From Allobacillus halotolerans (GTDB lineage Bacteria > Bacillota > Bacilli > Bacillales > Alkalibacillaceae), in assembly GCF_018967645.1 (NCBI RefSeq), contig NZ_JAHLZF010000004.1, positions 87,191-151,190 on the forward strand: a stretch of 64,000 nt of DNA, written 5' to 3'. Shown here piece by piece: positions 19,537 to 29,220 of this stretch. The notes under the pieces are model-generated. The model searched no databases. It worked only from the letters and a program-made list of their open reading frames with translations, and was not told the DNA's origin. The translations under genes and the position numbers were made by a program. Each line of letters opens with the position of its first letter. Position 1 is the stretch's first letter.

Positions 19537-20307
19537 TGCTCTCAAAATGGTGATTTCCACACGTCGATTTAAGCGCATATTTTCTGGATTATTATTTTCA
19601 ACGTATGGTTTGGTATCGGCATATCCCGAAGCTTGGAAACGTGCTGGGTTCAACTCCTGGTCTTCCACAAAAAATCGAACCACACTACTCGCCCGTGCTC
19701 CACTCAATTCCCAGTTGGACGGGAAACGATATGTATTGATTGGTCGACTATCGGTATGCCCTTCAATTTTTACGTTATTCGGGATGTTCGATAACAAGAC
19801 CCCTACCTTTTCTAAAAAAGAAAATCCTTCTTCAATCAATTCCGCTTCACCGGATTCAAACAACACACGCTCTTGTAAAACGAGTACAACTCCCTGTTCG
19901 GTTCGGCTCGCCGAAATAACACCATTCAATTCTTCTTGATCCAAAAATTGTTCCACTTCTTCATGTAATTCATTTAAAGACTCTTCATCTGTGGAATCCA
20001 TTTTTTCTTCGTTTTCCATTGCTTCCTCGTTCTCTTCAGGGATCATCGCCTGAAAATCGGATTCTTCAGGATCCAATTGATTTTCTTGATTCTCTGTCGG
20101 TTGGTCCATTTCAATTGCGGACGGCATGAAGTCGAAAATCACTCGCTCTTGATATGACTCAGCGACGGCTTTGAACTTCACTGCATCGATTTGTGACATG
20201 GAAAACAATAAGATGAAAAAAACGAGAATTAATGTGATCATGTCTGAATAGGTAACCATCCACATTGGCGCTTCGCGTTTTGGTGGCTTTTTTCGTTTAC
20301 GATTCAT
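19525..20307 (-). CDS. motS: Flagellar stator subunit MotS (MotB-like, Na+-driven)
   Basis: A 260-residue stator protein. The single membrane helix (about 16-38) carries the ion-binding Asp22 in MVTYSDMITLILVFF. A long acidic linker (about 65-115, rich in Glu) leads to the C-terminal OmpA-like peptidoglycan-binding domain (GHTDSRPI, NWELSGARASSVVRF, NRRVEITI). The next-to-ccpA position and sequence match MotS of the Na+ motor of B. subtilis rather than MotB; ion choice is inferred from that. It overlaps motP by 11 bases. Confidence 0.9.
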   Translation of the reverse strand: MNRKRKKPPKREAPMWMVTYSDMITLILVFFILLFSMSQIDAVKFKAVAESYQERVIFDFMPSAIEMDQPTENQENQLDPEESDFQAMIPEENEEAMENEEKMDSTDEESLNELHEEVEQFLDQEELNGVISASRTEQGVVLVLQERVLFESGEAELIEEGFSFLEKVGVLLSNIPNNVKIEGHTDSRPINTYRFPSNWELSGARASSVVRFFVEDQELNPARFQASGYADTKPYVENNNPENMRLNRRVEITILRAENQ

Positions 20308-21121
20308 TAACCGTCTCTCCGATCATCTCTTCTTCCTCTTCTTTTTCGTTCAGTTTAAGCTCTTCAGTTGAGAGGAATGCACTCAATTTCTCTTCCAAGA
20401 TTTTTGGGTTTTGACCAGATTGTACGCCAATGACACCTTCTACTATGATTTGTTTCATAAATACTTCTTGTTCCGTACGTGAATATAACTTTCCAGCAAT
20501 CGGGATAAAGACAAGATTGGCCAATACCATACCGTAAAAAGTTGTCAGAAGGGCAATCGCCATACTCGGGCCAATTGTCTCCGGGGTTTCTAAGTTATTG
20601 AGCATTAACACAAGCCCAATCAATGTACCGATCATGCCCCAGGCAGGTGCGTATTCTCCCGCCTTCTCTACCACATTCCGTCCTTTTTGATGTCTTTCTT
20701 CCATAGCCGCAATCTCTGCATTCATAATTTCATTAATGACTTCCGGCTCAATTCCATCAATTGCCAAGTAAACCCCTTTTTTAATGAACGGATCATCTAC
20801 ATCATCCATCTCACTTTCCAAGGCAAGCAAACCTTCTCTTCTAGCCTTTTCTGAAAGTTGAATAAATAATTGAATCAATTCTCGCAGATTATAATTTTGA
20901 CTATGGAAAGCTTCCTTCATTACTTTTCCAAACATCTTCATTTCTACGACAGAAAAGTTAATTAATAGGGCACCAACCAAACCGCCGATTACAACGACGA
21001 TGGAAGAAACTTGAATAAACGAAGAAACGCCTCCAAATCCACTGTTAAAATAGATGCCTAATAAAATCATTGTTGCACCTAGACCAATACCTATTGGTGT
21101 CAGTAAATCTTTTCGCTTCAT
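20297..21121 (-). CDS. motP: Flagellar stator subunit MotP (MotA-like, Na+-driven)
   Basis: A 274-residue membrane protein with four helices (about 8-24, 32-52, 150-175, 185-205) and the cytoplasmic loop between helices 2 and 3 that meets the rotor. The motif EYAPAWGMIGTLIGLVLML and the FYGMVLANLVF helix are typical of MotA/MotP. The C-terminus is Glu-rich. It is the first gene of motPS, the sodium stator pair that sits beside ccpA in Bacillus. Confidence 0.9.
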   Translation of the reverse strand: MKRKDLLTPIGIGLGATMILLGIYFNSGFGGVSSFIQVSSIVVVIGGLVGALLINFSVVEMKMFGKVMKEAFHSQNYNLRELIQLFIQLSEKARREGLLALESEMDDVDDPFIKKGVYLAIDGIEPEVINEIMNAEIAAMEERHQKGRNVVEKAGEYAPAWGMIGTLIGLVLMLNNLETPETIGPSMAIALLTTFYGMVLANLVFIPIAGKLYSRTEQEVFMKQIIVEGVIGVQSGQNPKILEEKLSAFLSTEELKLNEKEEEEEMIGETVNES

Positions 21122-21180
21122 ACTCTCACCCTACTTACATCCGATTTATCTATCTCTATTTACTATTATCGGCATCAATT

Positions 21181-22182
21181 TTATTTTGTTGAGTCTCTTT
21201 CGATGATTCGGTGAGGTAAAGTGACTTGCTTTTCGGCTACTTTTTCGCCTTGAAGCAACTTCGTTAGTAAACGCATCGATACAGCACCGATATCATACAT
21301 CGGTTGCATCACGGTCGTTAATGTCGGACGTACCATCGTAGCAAGCCTTGTATTATCAAATCCTACCACAGCAACATCTTCCGGAACCTTCAATCCGTTA
21401 TCTTGTAATCCATGAATGACACCAAGGGCCATCTCATCTGAAGAAACAAGGATTGTCTCTGGCCGCTTCTCCAACCCGAGGAAATAATTGCTTGCTTCAA
21501 TACCTGAGTCATAGCTATCATCACTATTAAAAATAAGTTTCTCTAAATCGGCTTCATTTTTACCGGAATTTTTCATCGCATCGACAAAGGATTGTTTTCT
21601 AATTTCGTTTGATCGATTATTTAATGGGCTTGTAACAAATCCAATATCGCCTTCCCCTTTTTCTTCGATGAACTGAACTGCATCCTGAATTGCCTGGTAA
21701 TAATCGATATTTACAGATGCAAGCTCTTCAGATTCGGCGATCGTAGCTGCCAAGATAACTGGAATATTTGCCTTCTTGAACGCTTCGATATGCTCATCGG
21801 TTATGGTTGTCCCCATAAAAATAATGCCATCCACTTGTTTTTCCAACATATTGTAGAATAAATCGATCTCTTTCGTTTTTTGTTGATCAGAACTACTCAA
21901 GATAATATGGTACTTATACATGGTTGCGATATCCTCAATACCACGTGCTAAGTCAGCAATGAAGAGATTGGCCACATCTGGAATGATGACACCGACTGAA
22001 GTTGTTTTTCTGCTGGCCAACCCACGTGCCACTGCGTTTGGGCGGAACCCTAACTCTTCTATAGCATGCAGTACTTTTTGCCGTGTAATTGGCTTTACAT
22101 TTGTATTTCCATTGATGACCCGCGAAACGGTCGCCATCGATACGTTTGCTTTTTTTGCTACATCATAAATGGTTACGCTCAT
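21181..22182 (-). CDS. ccpA: Catabolite control protein A
   Basis: A 333-residue LacI-family regulator. The helix-turn-helix is [23 protein letters not shown], followed by the hinge helix [14 protein letters not shown] and the periplasmic-binding-like core. In Bacillaceae, CcpA with HPr-Ser-P binds cre sites and controls carbon catabolite repression and overflow metabolism. Its position between motP and aroA is the same as in B. subtilis. Start at ATG 22182 fits the family start MSVTIYDVA. Confidence 0.97.
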   Translation of the reverse strand: MSVTIYDVAKKANVSMATVSRVINGNTNVKPITRQKVLHAIEELGFRPNAVARGLASRKTTSVGVIIPDVANLFIADLARGIEDIATMYKYHIILSSSDQQKTKEIDLFYNMLEKQVDGIIFMGTTITDEHIEAFKKANIPVILAATIAESEELASVNIDYYQAIQDAVQFIEEKGEGDIGFVTSPLNNRSNEIRKQSFVDAMKNSGKNEADLEKLIFNSDDSYDSGIEASNYFLGLEKRPETILVSSDEMALGVIHGLQDNGLKVPEDVAVVGFDNTRLATMVRPTLTTVMQPMYDIGAVSMRLLTKLLQGEKVAEKQVTLPHRIIERDSTK

Positions 22183-22335
22183 CTTAAAAACCTCATTTCA
22201 TAACGTTTCATTTTACTGTAAGAATACTGTACTCCATCAATCGATTCAATAGATAACTTGTGAAAGTTTCTTGAGGGTTACAGGCTGTTTCTCATCAAAT
22301 GTATGTTGCATAGATATACACATTCGAACAAAATT

Positions 22336-23394
22336 TTACTTCTGTAACTCATTCATGAATTGATGAAAAGTATCTAAGTCCATTTGTTGCTGTGCGTCTG
22401 ATAAAGCAGTTGCTGGATCTGGATGGACCTCAGCCATCACGCCATCCGCCCCGATCGCAATAGCAGCTTTGGCGGCAGGCAATAATAAGTCTCTTCTGCC
22501 TGTCGAATGGGTGACATCAACGAAAACCGGTAAATGCGTCTCTTTCTTTAAGATAGGTACGGCTGTAATATCTAATGTGTTCCTTGTAGCTGTTTCATAT
22601 GTTCGAATCCCTCGTTCACATAAAACGATTTGGTCATTTCCTTGAGAAATAATATACTCTGCAGCGTTCATAAATTCATTGATCGTCGCAGCCAACCCTC
22701 TTTTTAGAAAAATGGGCTTGTCTGACCGTCCTGCTTCTTTCAACAATTCGAAGTTTTGCATATTACGGGCACCGATTTGAATGACATCCAAATAGTCGGC
22801 TGCTTCCTCGATATGATTTGGGTTGACAATTTCGCTGACGACCTTCAATCCATATCGATCGCCGACTTTCTTCAAGATTTTTAATCCATCAAATCCGAGG
22901 CCTTGGAAATCATATGGTGAGGTGCGTGGTTTAAAGGCTCCACCACGTAAAATGGGAATATCTCTTTCTTTTAAAGCTTGCGCGACTTGATCGACCTGTT
23001 CTTCTGATTCAACAGAACAAGGACCTATGATGTATTGAAGATTTCCACCTCCAATTTCTACGTCCTCAACAGAGACAATCGTATCTTGAGGCTTTTGCTC
23101 TCTCGAAACAAGAAGTGTTTTTCGGTAATCATCTTCTTGTAATTCCTTAGCGGCTTTAAAAATCTCTTTAAATAAATGCTCAATAGTGGAACTTTCAAAT
23201 GGACCTTCATGGTGATCGACGATATGATTGAGCATCTCCCTCTCACGTACCGGATCAAATACTTTAATTCCTTGTGCTTTTTTGATTTCACCAATTTTCT
23301 TGACGAGCTCGCCACGCTTGTTGATCCATTTTAAAACTTCTATATTCACTTCATCGAGTTGTTCTCTTAATTCTTCCAAATTCGGTTCCTGCAT
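22336..23394 (-). CDS. aroA: Bifunctional chorismate mutase / DAHP synthase
   Basis: A 352-residue fusion. Residues about 1-90 are an AroQ-type chorismate mutase ([20 protein letters not shown]). Residues about 105-352 are the KDO8P-like DAHP synthase that joins phosphoenolpyruvate and erythrose 4-phosphate ([60 protein letters not shown]). This is the AroA(Q) enzyme of Bacillus; the mutase domain gives prephenate or chorismate feedback. Name follows Bacillus usage and is not the E. coli aroA (EPSP synthase). Confidence 0.95.
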   Translation of the reverse strand: MQEPNLEELREQLDEVNIEVLKWINKRGELVKKIGEIKKAQGIKVFDPVREREMLNHIVDHHEGPFESSTIEHLFKEIFKAAKELQEDDYRKTLLVSREQKPQDTIVSVEDVEIGGGNLQYIIGPCSVESEEQVDQVAQALKERDIPILRGGAFKPRTSPYDFQGLGFDGLKILKKVGDRYGLKVVSEIVNPNHIEEAADYLDVIQIGARNMQNFELLKEAGRSDKPIFLKRGLAATINEFMNAAEYIISQGNDQIVLCERGIRTYETATRNTLDITAVPILKKETHLPVFVDVTHSTGRRDLLLPAAKAAIAIGADGVMAEVHPDPATALSDAQQQMDLDTFHQFMNELQK

Positions 23395-23489
23395 GGATAG
23401 CTGCCTCCAAATGTTATTTATTGTATAGTCGTTTTATGACACATTAATTTAAGTTAAGTATACAATTATATCGAAATTTGGTGCAATAG

Positions 23490-23696
23490 ACTAGTCTTAC
23501 AGCACAGAACACAGGAGAAATTCGACTAAATGTAAAATTATTCATTTTAGATATCGGCATTATTTTAAAACCCGAAACGGACTTTAACAAAGTCTTTCGA
23601 AACAGAAATTTAAATACTCAATGCGGACATGAAGAGTCATATATTGATCCGAAAACTCAAGTTTCTTTTGAAAAGCTACGAAATCTGCTAAAATAG
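23490..23696 (+). pseudogene. 69-codon open frame without a start codon, possible gene remnant
   Basis: Between aroA and mntR an open frame runs from a TAG at 23487 to a TAG at 23694. Its last 54 codons read like real protein (VKLFILDIGIILKPETDF ... [23 protein letters not shown]) but there is no ATG, GTG or TTG with a ribosome binding site in the first half. I do not recognise the family. It could be the 3' end of a decayed gene or chance; the mntR promoter overlaps its end. Confidence 0.3.
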
Positions 23697-23724
23697 GTAT
23701 AAGAACGATTATGGAGGTTGTTTC

Positions 23725-24147
23725 ATGGCGACACCTAGCATGGAAGATTATATCGAAACAATTTATCTACTGAAAGAACAAAAAGGCTATGCCAGAGTTT
23801 CAGATATCGCTGAACACTTAGACGTACTCCCTTCTTCCGTCACCAAAATGGTGAAAAAACTGGATGAAAGTAGTTATGTCGTCTATGAAAAATATAGAGG
23901 CCTGATTCTGACGGAAAAAGGAAGAGAGTTTGGTGAAAAACTATTATACCGTCATAAACTGTTAGAAGACTTTTTACATATTATCGGCGCGGATGAAGAC
24001 TCCATTTATGAAGAAGTTGAAGGAATTGAGCATCACCTGAAATGGGATACGATCGTCCGGATTGGGGATTTAGTCGAGTATTTTAAAGCCGATCCTGAAC
24101 GGTTAAATGATCTGAAGAAAATTAAAGAAAAAAATCAAAAACATTAA
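23725..24147 (+). CDS. mntR: Manganese-responsive repressor MntR
   Basis: A 140-residue DtxR-family regulator that, with Mn2+, represses manganese uptake genes and can activate efflux genes. The N-terminal winged helix ([26 protein letters not shown]) is followed by the dimerisation domain. All six metal ligands known from B. subtilis MntR are at the same numbers: Asp8, Glu11, His77, Glu99, Glu102 and His103. GGAGG precedes ATG 23725. Monocistronic with its own terminator. Confidence 0.96.
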   Translation: MATPSMEDYIETIYLLKEQKGYARVSDIAEHLDVLPSSVTKMVKKLDESSYVVYEKYRGLILTEKGREFGEKLLYRHKLLEDFLHIIGADEDSIYEEVEGIEHHLKWDTIVRIGDLVEYFKADPERLNDLKKIKEKNQKH

Positions 24148-24200
24148 AATAAACCTGCTCTACTTCGATCAATAGGATGTGGTAGGCAGGTTTATTTTAT
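24146..24200. terminator. Bidirectional terminator between mntR and ytxJ
   Basis: AAAATAAACCTGC pairs with GCAGGTTTATTTT across a roughly 25-base loop region; both genes converge on it. Confidence 0.8.
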
Positions 24201-24207
24201 GATTGAT

Positions 24208-24528
24208 TTATTTTACAACCTCTTTCAACGTATCATATTTAATGTGCCAATGAGAGTTATGATAGTTGACTGCACCGTCTTTTACATAGAAAAACTGTGG
24301 CGACTCATGTTTAATTTCAAATTGATCGGCAACCTGATTGGATAAATCTCGGTTGTCCTGGATATGAATCATATATGCAGGAAGCGAACTATCGTCGAGA
24401 AATTTCTCGAATTCCTCTTTTGCTTCTGCACTGATTGGGCATGTCAAGCTGTGTTTAAACAGTAAAAATGAGTCATTTGACAATGCTTCATTTAATTCTG
24501 CTTCAGATGTTAAAACTTTGTAAGACAT
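24208..24528 (-). CDS. ytxJ: Monothiol bacilliredoxin-like protein YtxJ
   Basis: A 106-residue thioredoxin-fold protein of the YtxJ family. The active site is the single-cysteine TCPIS motif (about residue 31) in LFKHSLTCPIS; the cis-Pro segment is HESPQFFYV. YtxJ proteins are linked to bacillithiol redox chemistry in Firmicutes and are thought to remove bacillithiol from mixed disulfides. It is transcribed leftward with the ytxHG genes upstream, as in B. subtilis. Confidence 0.88.
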   Translation of the reverse strand: MSYKVLTSEAELNEALSNDSFLLFKHSLTCPISAEAKEEFEKFLDDSSLPAYMIHIQDNRDLSNQVADQFEIKHESPQFFYVKDGAVNYHNSHWHIKYDTLKEVVK

Positions 24529-24677
24529 CTTTCGTATTCCTCCTTATGAACTATACTACTCACTCATTTTACCAAACGGAAGAACGGAACTCTTCATTTA
24601 TGCTTGGTGTTTAACACTACCTACTAAAAAGGTGGGATTAAAAAACCACCCCAATAAAGGAGTGGTTGATCATCCAT

Positions 24678-25103
24678 TTAGTTTTGTGAGTTTTTGAAAT
24701 TCATATCCGCTTCTTGGCGTTCCATTTCATCTGCAGCTTCTTCGATCGCTTCAGCGACATCCTCAGCAATTTCTTGGCCTTGCTCTTTGTTTTCGCTACG
24801 TAAATATTCAACGCGTTCTTGAATATCATCTTTTTTCTGCTTAATTTTTTCACCTAAGTTTTTACTGGATTCTTGAGCGCGCTCGTACAGTTCATTCCCT
24901 TTATCATAAGCCGTGTTCTTCCATTCAGAAGCACGTTCACGAACTTGATCAGCTCCAGTGTTGATATCTTGTCTTAAATCTTTACCGGCTTTAGGAGCGT
25001 ATAGAAGGGCAACGGACGCACCGATGATTCCTCCAATTAATGTTCCAATAACAAAATCTTTACCGTTCATTCCACCGTTGTTGTTTTGATTTTCGTTTGA
25101 CAT
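24678..25103 (-). CDS. ytxH: YtxH-domain general stress protein
   Basis: A 141-residue protein with a Gly-rich membrane helix (about 14-34: KDFVIGTLIGGIIGASVALLY) followed by APKAGKDLRQDI, the YtxH domain hallmark, and a long charged coiled-coil region. In B. subtilis ytxH belongs to the sigma-B/sigma-H controlled ytxGHJ stress operon. Molecular role unknown. GAGGAGGAATT lies before ATG 25103. A 27-base gap separates it from ytxG. Confidence 0.88.
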   Translation of the reverse strand: MSNENQNNNGGMNGKDFVIGTLIGGIIGASVALLYAPKAGKDLRQDINTGADQVRERASEWKNTAYDKGNELYERAQESSKNLGEKIKQKKDDIQERVEYLRSENKEQGQEIAEDVAEAIEEAADEMERQEADMNFKNSQN

Positions 25104-25130
25104 AAATAATTCCTCCTCGTTTTTTTCTAC

Positions 25131-25538
25131 TTATTTTTTCCCTTTGTAACTTTTCCAAAGGTGAATGGCAGCTTCTCCCCATTTCATTGCCTGTGAAGCT
25201 TGAGGTGCCTGTTCACCAGCTTGTTGTTGAACTTCTTTAGATAGCTGTTGCAAAGAATGATTGAACTCATTCACTGTATGTCCGATTCCTTTAATGCCAT
25301 CGAACAAAACAGTAGTCTTCGCTGTTTTTTCTGAAATATCATCTGCTAAATAATTCGTTTTCTGTAATAACAATGTTGTCTCTTCACTAATTCCTTGCAT
25401 TTGTTTCTCGACACCTTCAAGCGTTGTCGATACATTGTCCAGCGTTTTCGATACGGACATGAGTGTTTTCGCTAAGAAAATGACTAATACTAAAAATGCT
25501 ACTGCTGCAATTAATGCTGCAATATGTAGTAAGTTCAC
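25131..25538 (-). CDS. ytxG: YtxG family protein (DUF948)
   Basis: A 135-residue protein with one N-terminal membrane helix (about 5-27) and a cytoplasmic or extracytoplasmic coiled coil (VSKTLDNVSTTLEGVEKQMQG), the DUF948 pattern. I chose GTG 25538, 10 bases after GGAAGG. An ATG six codons upstream lacks a ribosome binding site and in fact contains part of that GGAAGG. First gene of ytxGH. Function unknown; stress-related by its operon in B. subtilis. Confidence 0.82.
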   Translation of the reverse strand: MNLLHIAALIAAVAFLVLVIFLAKTLMSVSKTLDNVSTTLEGVEKQMQGISEETTLLLQKTNYLADDISEKTAKTTVLFDGIKGIGHTVNEFNHSLQQLSKEVQQQAGEQAPQASQAMKWGEAAIHLWKSYKGKK

Positions 25539-25677
25539 TACAAACACACCTTCCATTTTTATTCTATACTAACTATACCCATTAGTATAGCGAATCAAAC
25601 GCAAGATTTACAAAGTTTTCACTTATTATGCTAAACTATAACTATTTCATATTCAAACATAACTAGGAGGAAAACAC

Positions 25678-26790
25678 ATGAAAGACCCACGAATCAGACA
25701 AATGGCAGAATTACTCATCAACTATTCAGTCAAACTTCAACCAGGTGAAAAATTATTAATCGAAAATACCGGGATCCAACAAGCACTCGTTTCGGCGATT
25801 GTTGATGAGGCGTACAAAGCAGGTGGACAACCCTTTGTTAATTTAAAAGACCCAAAAGTACACCGCTCGTTGTTGCGCGGTGCAACGAAAGAACAACTTG
25901 AAGCATGGGAAAAATATGAGTCGACGGTAATGGAAGAGATGGACGCCTATATTGCCATCCGTTCCGGAGATAATATTAATGAACTCTCAGATGTTCCCTC
26001 AGAAAAAAATAAATTATACGGTGAAACGGTCGGAAATGTACACCGAAACATTCGCGTTCCAAAAACAAAATGGTGTGTCCTTCGCTATCCAAATGAATCG
26101 ATGGCACAACTTGCCGAAATGAGCACAGAAGCATTCGAAGACTTCTATTTCAATGTCTGCACGCTTGATTATAGCAAGATGAGCAAAGCGATGGATGCGT
26201 TAGTTGAAAAAATGAACAACACGGACGAGGTGCACATCACTGGACCTGGAACGGACTTGACGTTTTCCATTAAAGACATACCTAAAATAAAATGTGCCGG
26301 GGAGATGAACCTTCCTGATGGTGAAGTATACACAGCACCCATCAAAGATTCAGTGAATGGTACATTGACTTATAATACACCTTCACCGTATCAAGGATTT
26401 ACATTCCAAAATGTTTCTTTGACATTTAAAGACGGGAAAATTATTGAAGCGACTGCCAATGATTCCGAGCGAATTAATGAGATTTTTAACACCGATGAAG
26501 GTGCCCGTTATATCGGCGAATTTGCGATCGGGATCAATCCATTTATCCAACATCCAATGGCAGATATTTTATTTGATGAAAAAATCGATGGAAGTTTCCA
26601 CTTCACCCCGGGACAAGCTTACGATGATGCATATAACGGAAACGACTCAGCCATCCACTGGGATATGGTCAATATTCAGCGTGAAGACTATGGTGGCGGA
26701 GAAATGTATTTTGACGGTGAGCTCGTCAGAAAAAATGGTCGCTTTGTCATTCCAGAGTTAGAGGTATTAAATCCAGAAAACCTTAAATAA
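25678..26790 (+). CDS. M29 family metallo-aminopeptidase
   Basis: A 370-residue thermophilic-type aminopeptidase (peptidase family M29; AmpS / aminopeptidase T group) that removes N-terminal residues from peptides in the cytoplasm. The metal-site region is recognisable: GEMNLPDGEVYTAP, RYIGEFAIGINP, LFDEKIDGSFHFTPG and SAIHWDMV. It is shorter than the 410-residue AmpS proteins, so I withhold a symbol. AGGAGG lies before ATG 25678. Monocistronic. Confidence 0.88.
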   Translation: MKDPRIRQMAELLINYSVKLQPGEKLLIENTGIQQALVSAIVDEAYKAGGQPFVNLKDPKVHRSLLRGATKEQLEAWEKYESTVMEEMDAYIAIRSGDNINELSDVPSEKNKLYGETVGNVHRNIRVPKTKWCVLRYPNESMAQLAEMSTEAFEDFYFNVCTLDYSKMSKAMDALVEKMNNTDEVHITGPGTDLTFSIKDIPKIKCAGEMNLPDGEVYTAPIKDSVNGTLTYNTPSPYQGFTFQNVSLTFKDGKIIEATANDSERINEIFNTDEGARYIGEFAIGINPFIQHPMADILFDEKIDGSFHFTPGQAYDDAYNGNDSAIHWDMVNIQREDYGGGEMYFDGELVRKNGRFVIPELEVLNPENLK

Positions 26791-26810
26791 ACATATTCAT
26801 CCGAATAGAT

Positions 26811-26858
26811 AAAAAAGCTGTTGCCTTCTGACTCAGTCAGTGGACAACAGCTTTTTTT
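26811..26858. terminator. Bidirectional terminator between the aminopeptidase gene and murC
   Basis: AAAAAAGCTGTTG and CAACAGCTTTTTTT frame a 48-base hairpin; the right arm touches the murC stop codon. Confidence 0.85.
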
Positions 26859-28152
26859 AAGTTAGTTTTTTATACTTCTCTTCATATTTCTGAATATCAC
26901 CTGCACCCATAAACAGAAGTACACTGTTTGGATGTTGTTTCAATTTTTCAATGTCTTCTTCTGAAACAATTGTCGAGTTTTCAATCCGCTCTTGGAGATC
27001 TTCTATTCGAAGCGCTCCATCCGATTCACGTGCCGAACCAAAAATATCACAGAGATAGACATGATCAGCCAGTGATAAAGATTCTGCAAACTCTTCTAAA
27101 AATTGCTTTGTTCGCGTGAATGTGTGTGGTTGAAATACAGCGACGACCTCTTTATCCCGGTATTTTTTTCGAGCCGAGTCAATGGTTGCTTTAATTTCTG
27201 TCGGATGGTGTGCATAATCATCAATTAGAATTTGGTTGAAATTCCACTGTGTCTCTGTAAATCTTCTTTTGACACCGCCAAATTCCTTCATGCTCTTAAT
27301 TTCTTCAGCATTGAAATTCTCATAGTGACAAAGCGCAATGACACTGAGTGCATTCAATACAGCGTGTGTACCATACTGTGGCACAATAAAGGTTTCATAA
27401 TAAGTATTTCTTACATAGACTTCAAACGAGGTGCCTTCATCCGTCTCTTGAACATTCTTCGCTTGAAAGTCGTTTTCTTCTGAAAGTCCGTAATATACGA
27501 CAGGCACATTTGCGTAAATTTGTTTTAGATAATCGTCATCACCACAGGCGATGATTCCTTGCTTCACATTCAACGCCATCGATTGAAAAGCATCGAAAAC
27601 ATCTTCAATATCTTTAAAATAATCTGGATGGTCAAAATCAATATTGGTCATAATTAAATAATCCGGCTCATATGCCAAGAAATGGCGCCGGTATTCACAT
27701 GCTTCAAAAACAAAATATTGACTGTCTTCATCACCATATCCCGTTCCATCACCGATCAAATAGGATGTAGGAATATTTTTGCCAAGTGTATGCGCAAGTA
27801 AACCGGTTGTCGACGTTTTGCCATGAACACCTGTGACACCGATACTTGTATAGTTTGTAAGCCATTCTCCTAAAAAATCATGGTAACGATAGAACGGCAA
27901 CTTTAACTCTTTTGCTTTCGCAATTTCTTCATGATCATCGCCAAATGCATTACCTGCAATAATGATTTGATTTTTTTCAATATTATCTTCTGAAAAAGGA
28001 AGGATCGTAATGTCCCTTTTTTCCAAAGCTTTTTGTGTAAAAATTTCTTGATCAATATCTGAACCTTGCACTTGTTTACCCGAGTCATGGAGGATTTGTG
28101 CGAGGGCACTCATACCTGTACCTTTAATCCCTATAAAATGGTATACCGACAT
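26857..28152 (-). CDS. murC: UDP-N-acetylmuramate--L-alanine ligase
   Basis: A 431-residue ATP-dependent ligase adding L-alanine to UDP-MurNAc in peptidoglycan precursor synthesis. The N-terminal domain has [14 protein letters not shown] and GSD; the ATP loop is [10 protein letters not shown]; the central domain has [10 protein letters not shown] and [10 protein letters not shown]; the C-terminal domain has [10 protein letters not shown] and FQPHTFTR. Start ATG 28152 matches the family start [11 protein letters not shown]. It keeps its B. subtilis neighbourhood next to the ytx genes, but ytpS/ytpT are not here. Confidence 0.97.
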   Translation of the reverse strand: MSVYHFIGIKGTGMSALAQILHDSGKQVQGSDIDQEIFTQKALEKRDITILPFSEDNIEKNQIIIAGNAFGDDHEEIAKAKELKLPFYRYHDFLGEWLTNYTSIGVTGVHGKTSTTGLLAHTLGKNIPTSYLIGDGTGYGDEDSQYFVFEACEYRRHFLAYEPDYLIMTNIDFDHPDYFKDIEDVFDAFQSMALNVKQGIIACGDDDYLKQIYANVPVVYYGLSEENDFQAKNVQETDEGTSFEVYVRNTYYETFIVPQYGTHAVLNALSVIALCHYENFNAEEIKSMKEFGGVKRRFTETQWNFNQILIDDYAHHPTEIKATIDSARKKYRDKEVVAVFQPHTFTRTKQFLEEFAESLSLADHVYLCDIFGSARESDGALRIEDLQERIENSTIVSEEDIEKLKQHPNSVLLFMGAGDIQKYEEKYKKLT

Positions 28153-28364
28153 TTAATCGAACCTCCGTTAAACTTCTGTTGTCATTATATGCTACTAACT
28201 CTCTTTTTGCTTTTTTCATTATAGCAGAAATTAAAACATTATCCACTAAAATATCCTTACAGTCATAACGTTTAATCTAATTCTTGGCGGGAAAAAATAT
28301 AATATAGACAGAAAGAACCAGGAACAATTTACTCCTAAAAACGTTTATGTAGAGGAGGATTGAT

Positions 28365-28748
28365 ATGGAACACGGAAAAGCACTGGCAATTAAAGGCGTC
28401 ATGACATTCGTGATCCTTTTATTGATTCTTGGACTCATGTTTGGCATGTCATTAGGTAATGTTTTACTCACTACGGTTGTACTCGGGATTATTTCCTATT
28501 TAGTTGGAGATCTATTCATTTTGCCAAAAACAAATAATACGGTTGCTACCCTTAGTGATATCGGTTTAGCGTTTCTCGTCATTTGGCTTTTCAGCATGAC
28601 TATCAGTAGTATGGGTATCGGGACGCTAGCTGGCGGAGCAATTATCTCAGCCGTTGTTCTAGCCGTCGGTGAATACTTTTTCCACGATTATCTCCTCAGA
28701 AACTATATCGGTTTTAATCGTAAGTACACTTATTCACCAAATCACTAA
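28365..28748 (+). CDS. DUF2512 (YndM family) small membrane protein
   Basis: A 127-residue protein with four membrane helices (about 8-26, 30-48, 60-80, 84-103) and a short charged C-terminus ending near RKYTYSPNH. The pattern GDLFILPKTNN between helices 2 and 3 is the mark of the YndM-like DUF2512 family of Bacillaceae. Function unknown. AGAGGAGGATTG precedes ATG 28365. It is divergent from murC. Confidence 0.82.
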   Translation: MEHGKALAIKGVMTFVILLLILGLMFGMSLGNVLLTTVVLGIISYLVGDLFILPKTNNTVATLSDIGLAFLVIWLFSMTISSMGIGTLAGGAIISAVVLAVGEYFFHDYLLRNYIGFNRKYTYSPNH

Positions 28749-28793
28749 AAAATCTCAGATAATCTTCTCATAGTTGAGAATAGATGAAAATAT

Positions 28794-29144
28794 GGGGCTG
28801 GGACAAAATCTTTTAAGTTGACTCAGATACGAACAATCTAATTTAGTGTGCCGGAAATATCCGCTTCGGAAATATACTCCGCTTTTACCCAAAGGGCATA
28901 AGGCGACATCTGCGGTAAACCGCAGTGTCTTCTATATCGCGGGCAGCTGTTGAGCCTCCTCGTGCTTCGCACTGCGGGGTCTCACCTAGGCTTTTGCTCC
29001 CGACGCCCAGGACGGGCTAGTGTCAACGTTGGCCACAGGACGTGGCCGTATTTAGTTGACCGCAGAAGTCTCCGTATATTTCCTACGCTAAGTTAGATTG
29101 TTATTCGTGTTTCTGAGTTTATAACTTTGATTTGTCCCAGCCTC
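28794..29144. mobile_element. MITE-like intergenic element with long imperfect terminal inverted repeats
   Basis: A 351-base element without coding potential. The ends are GGGGCTGGGACAAA and, inverted, GAGGCTGGGACAAA. The similarity runs inward about 65 bases: ACTCAGA, CAATCTAA, TTAG and GGAAATAT recur in the same order on both arms. The centre is GC-rich with several hairpins. Elements with a GGGCTGGGACAAA end are repeated in intergenic regions of Bacillales genomes. No clear target duplication is visible. It sits between YndM-like and nicotinate phosphoribosyltransferase genes that converge on it. Confidence 0.75.
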
Positions 29145-29165
29145 ACTATATCGTATAAATAGAAA

Positions 29166-29203
29166 TAGTGGGCAAGTTCATACGCCGATGATCTTACCCA
29201 CTA
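29166..29203 (-). terminator. Terminator of the nicotinate phosphoribosyltransferase gene
   Basis: TAGTGGGCAAG and CTTACCCACTA pair (one G-U) with a 16-base loop; T-rich sequence follows on the minus strand. Confidence 0.7.
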
Positions 29204-29220
29204 ATCTTAGTATGTTTATT

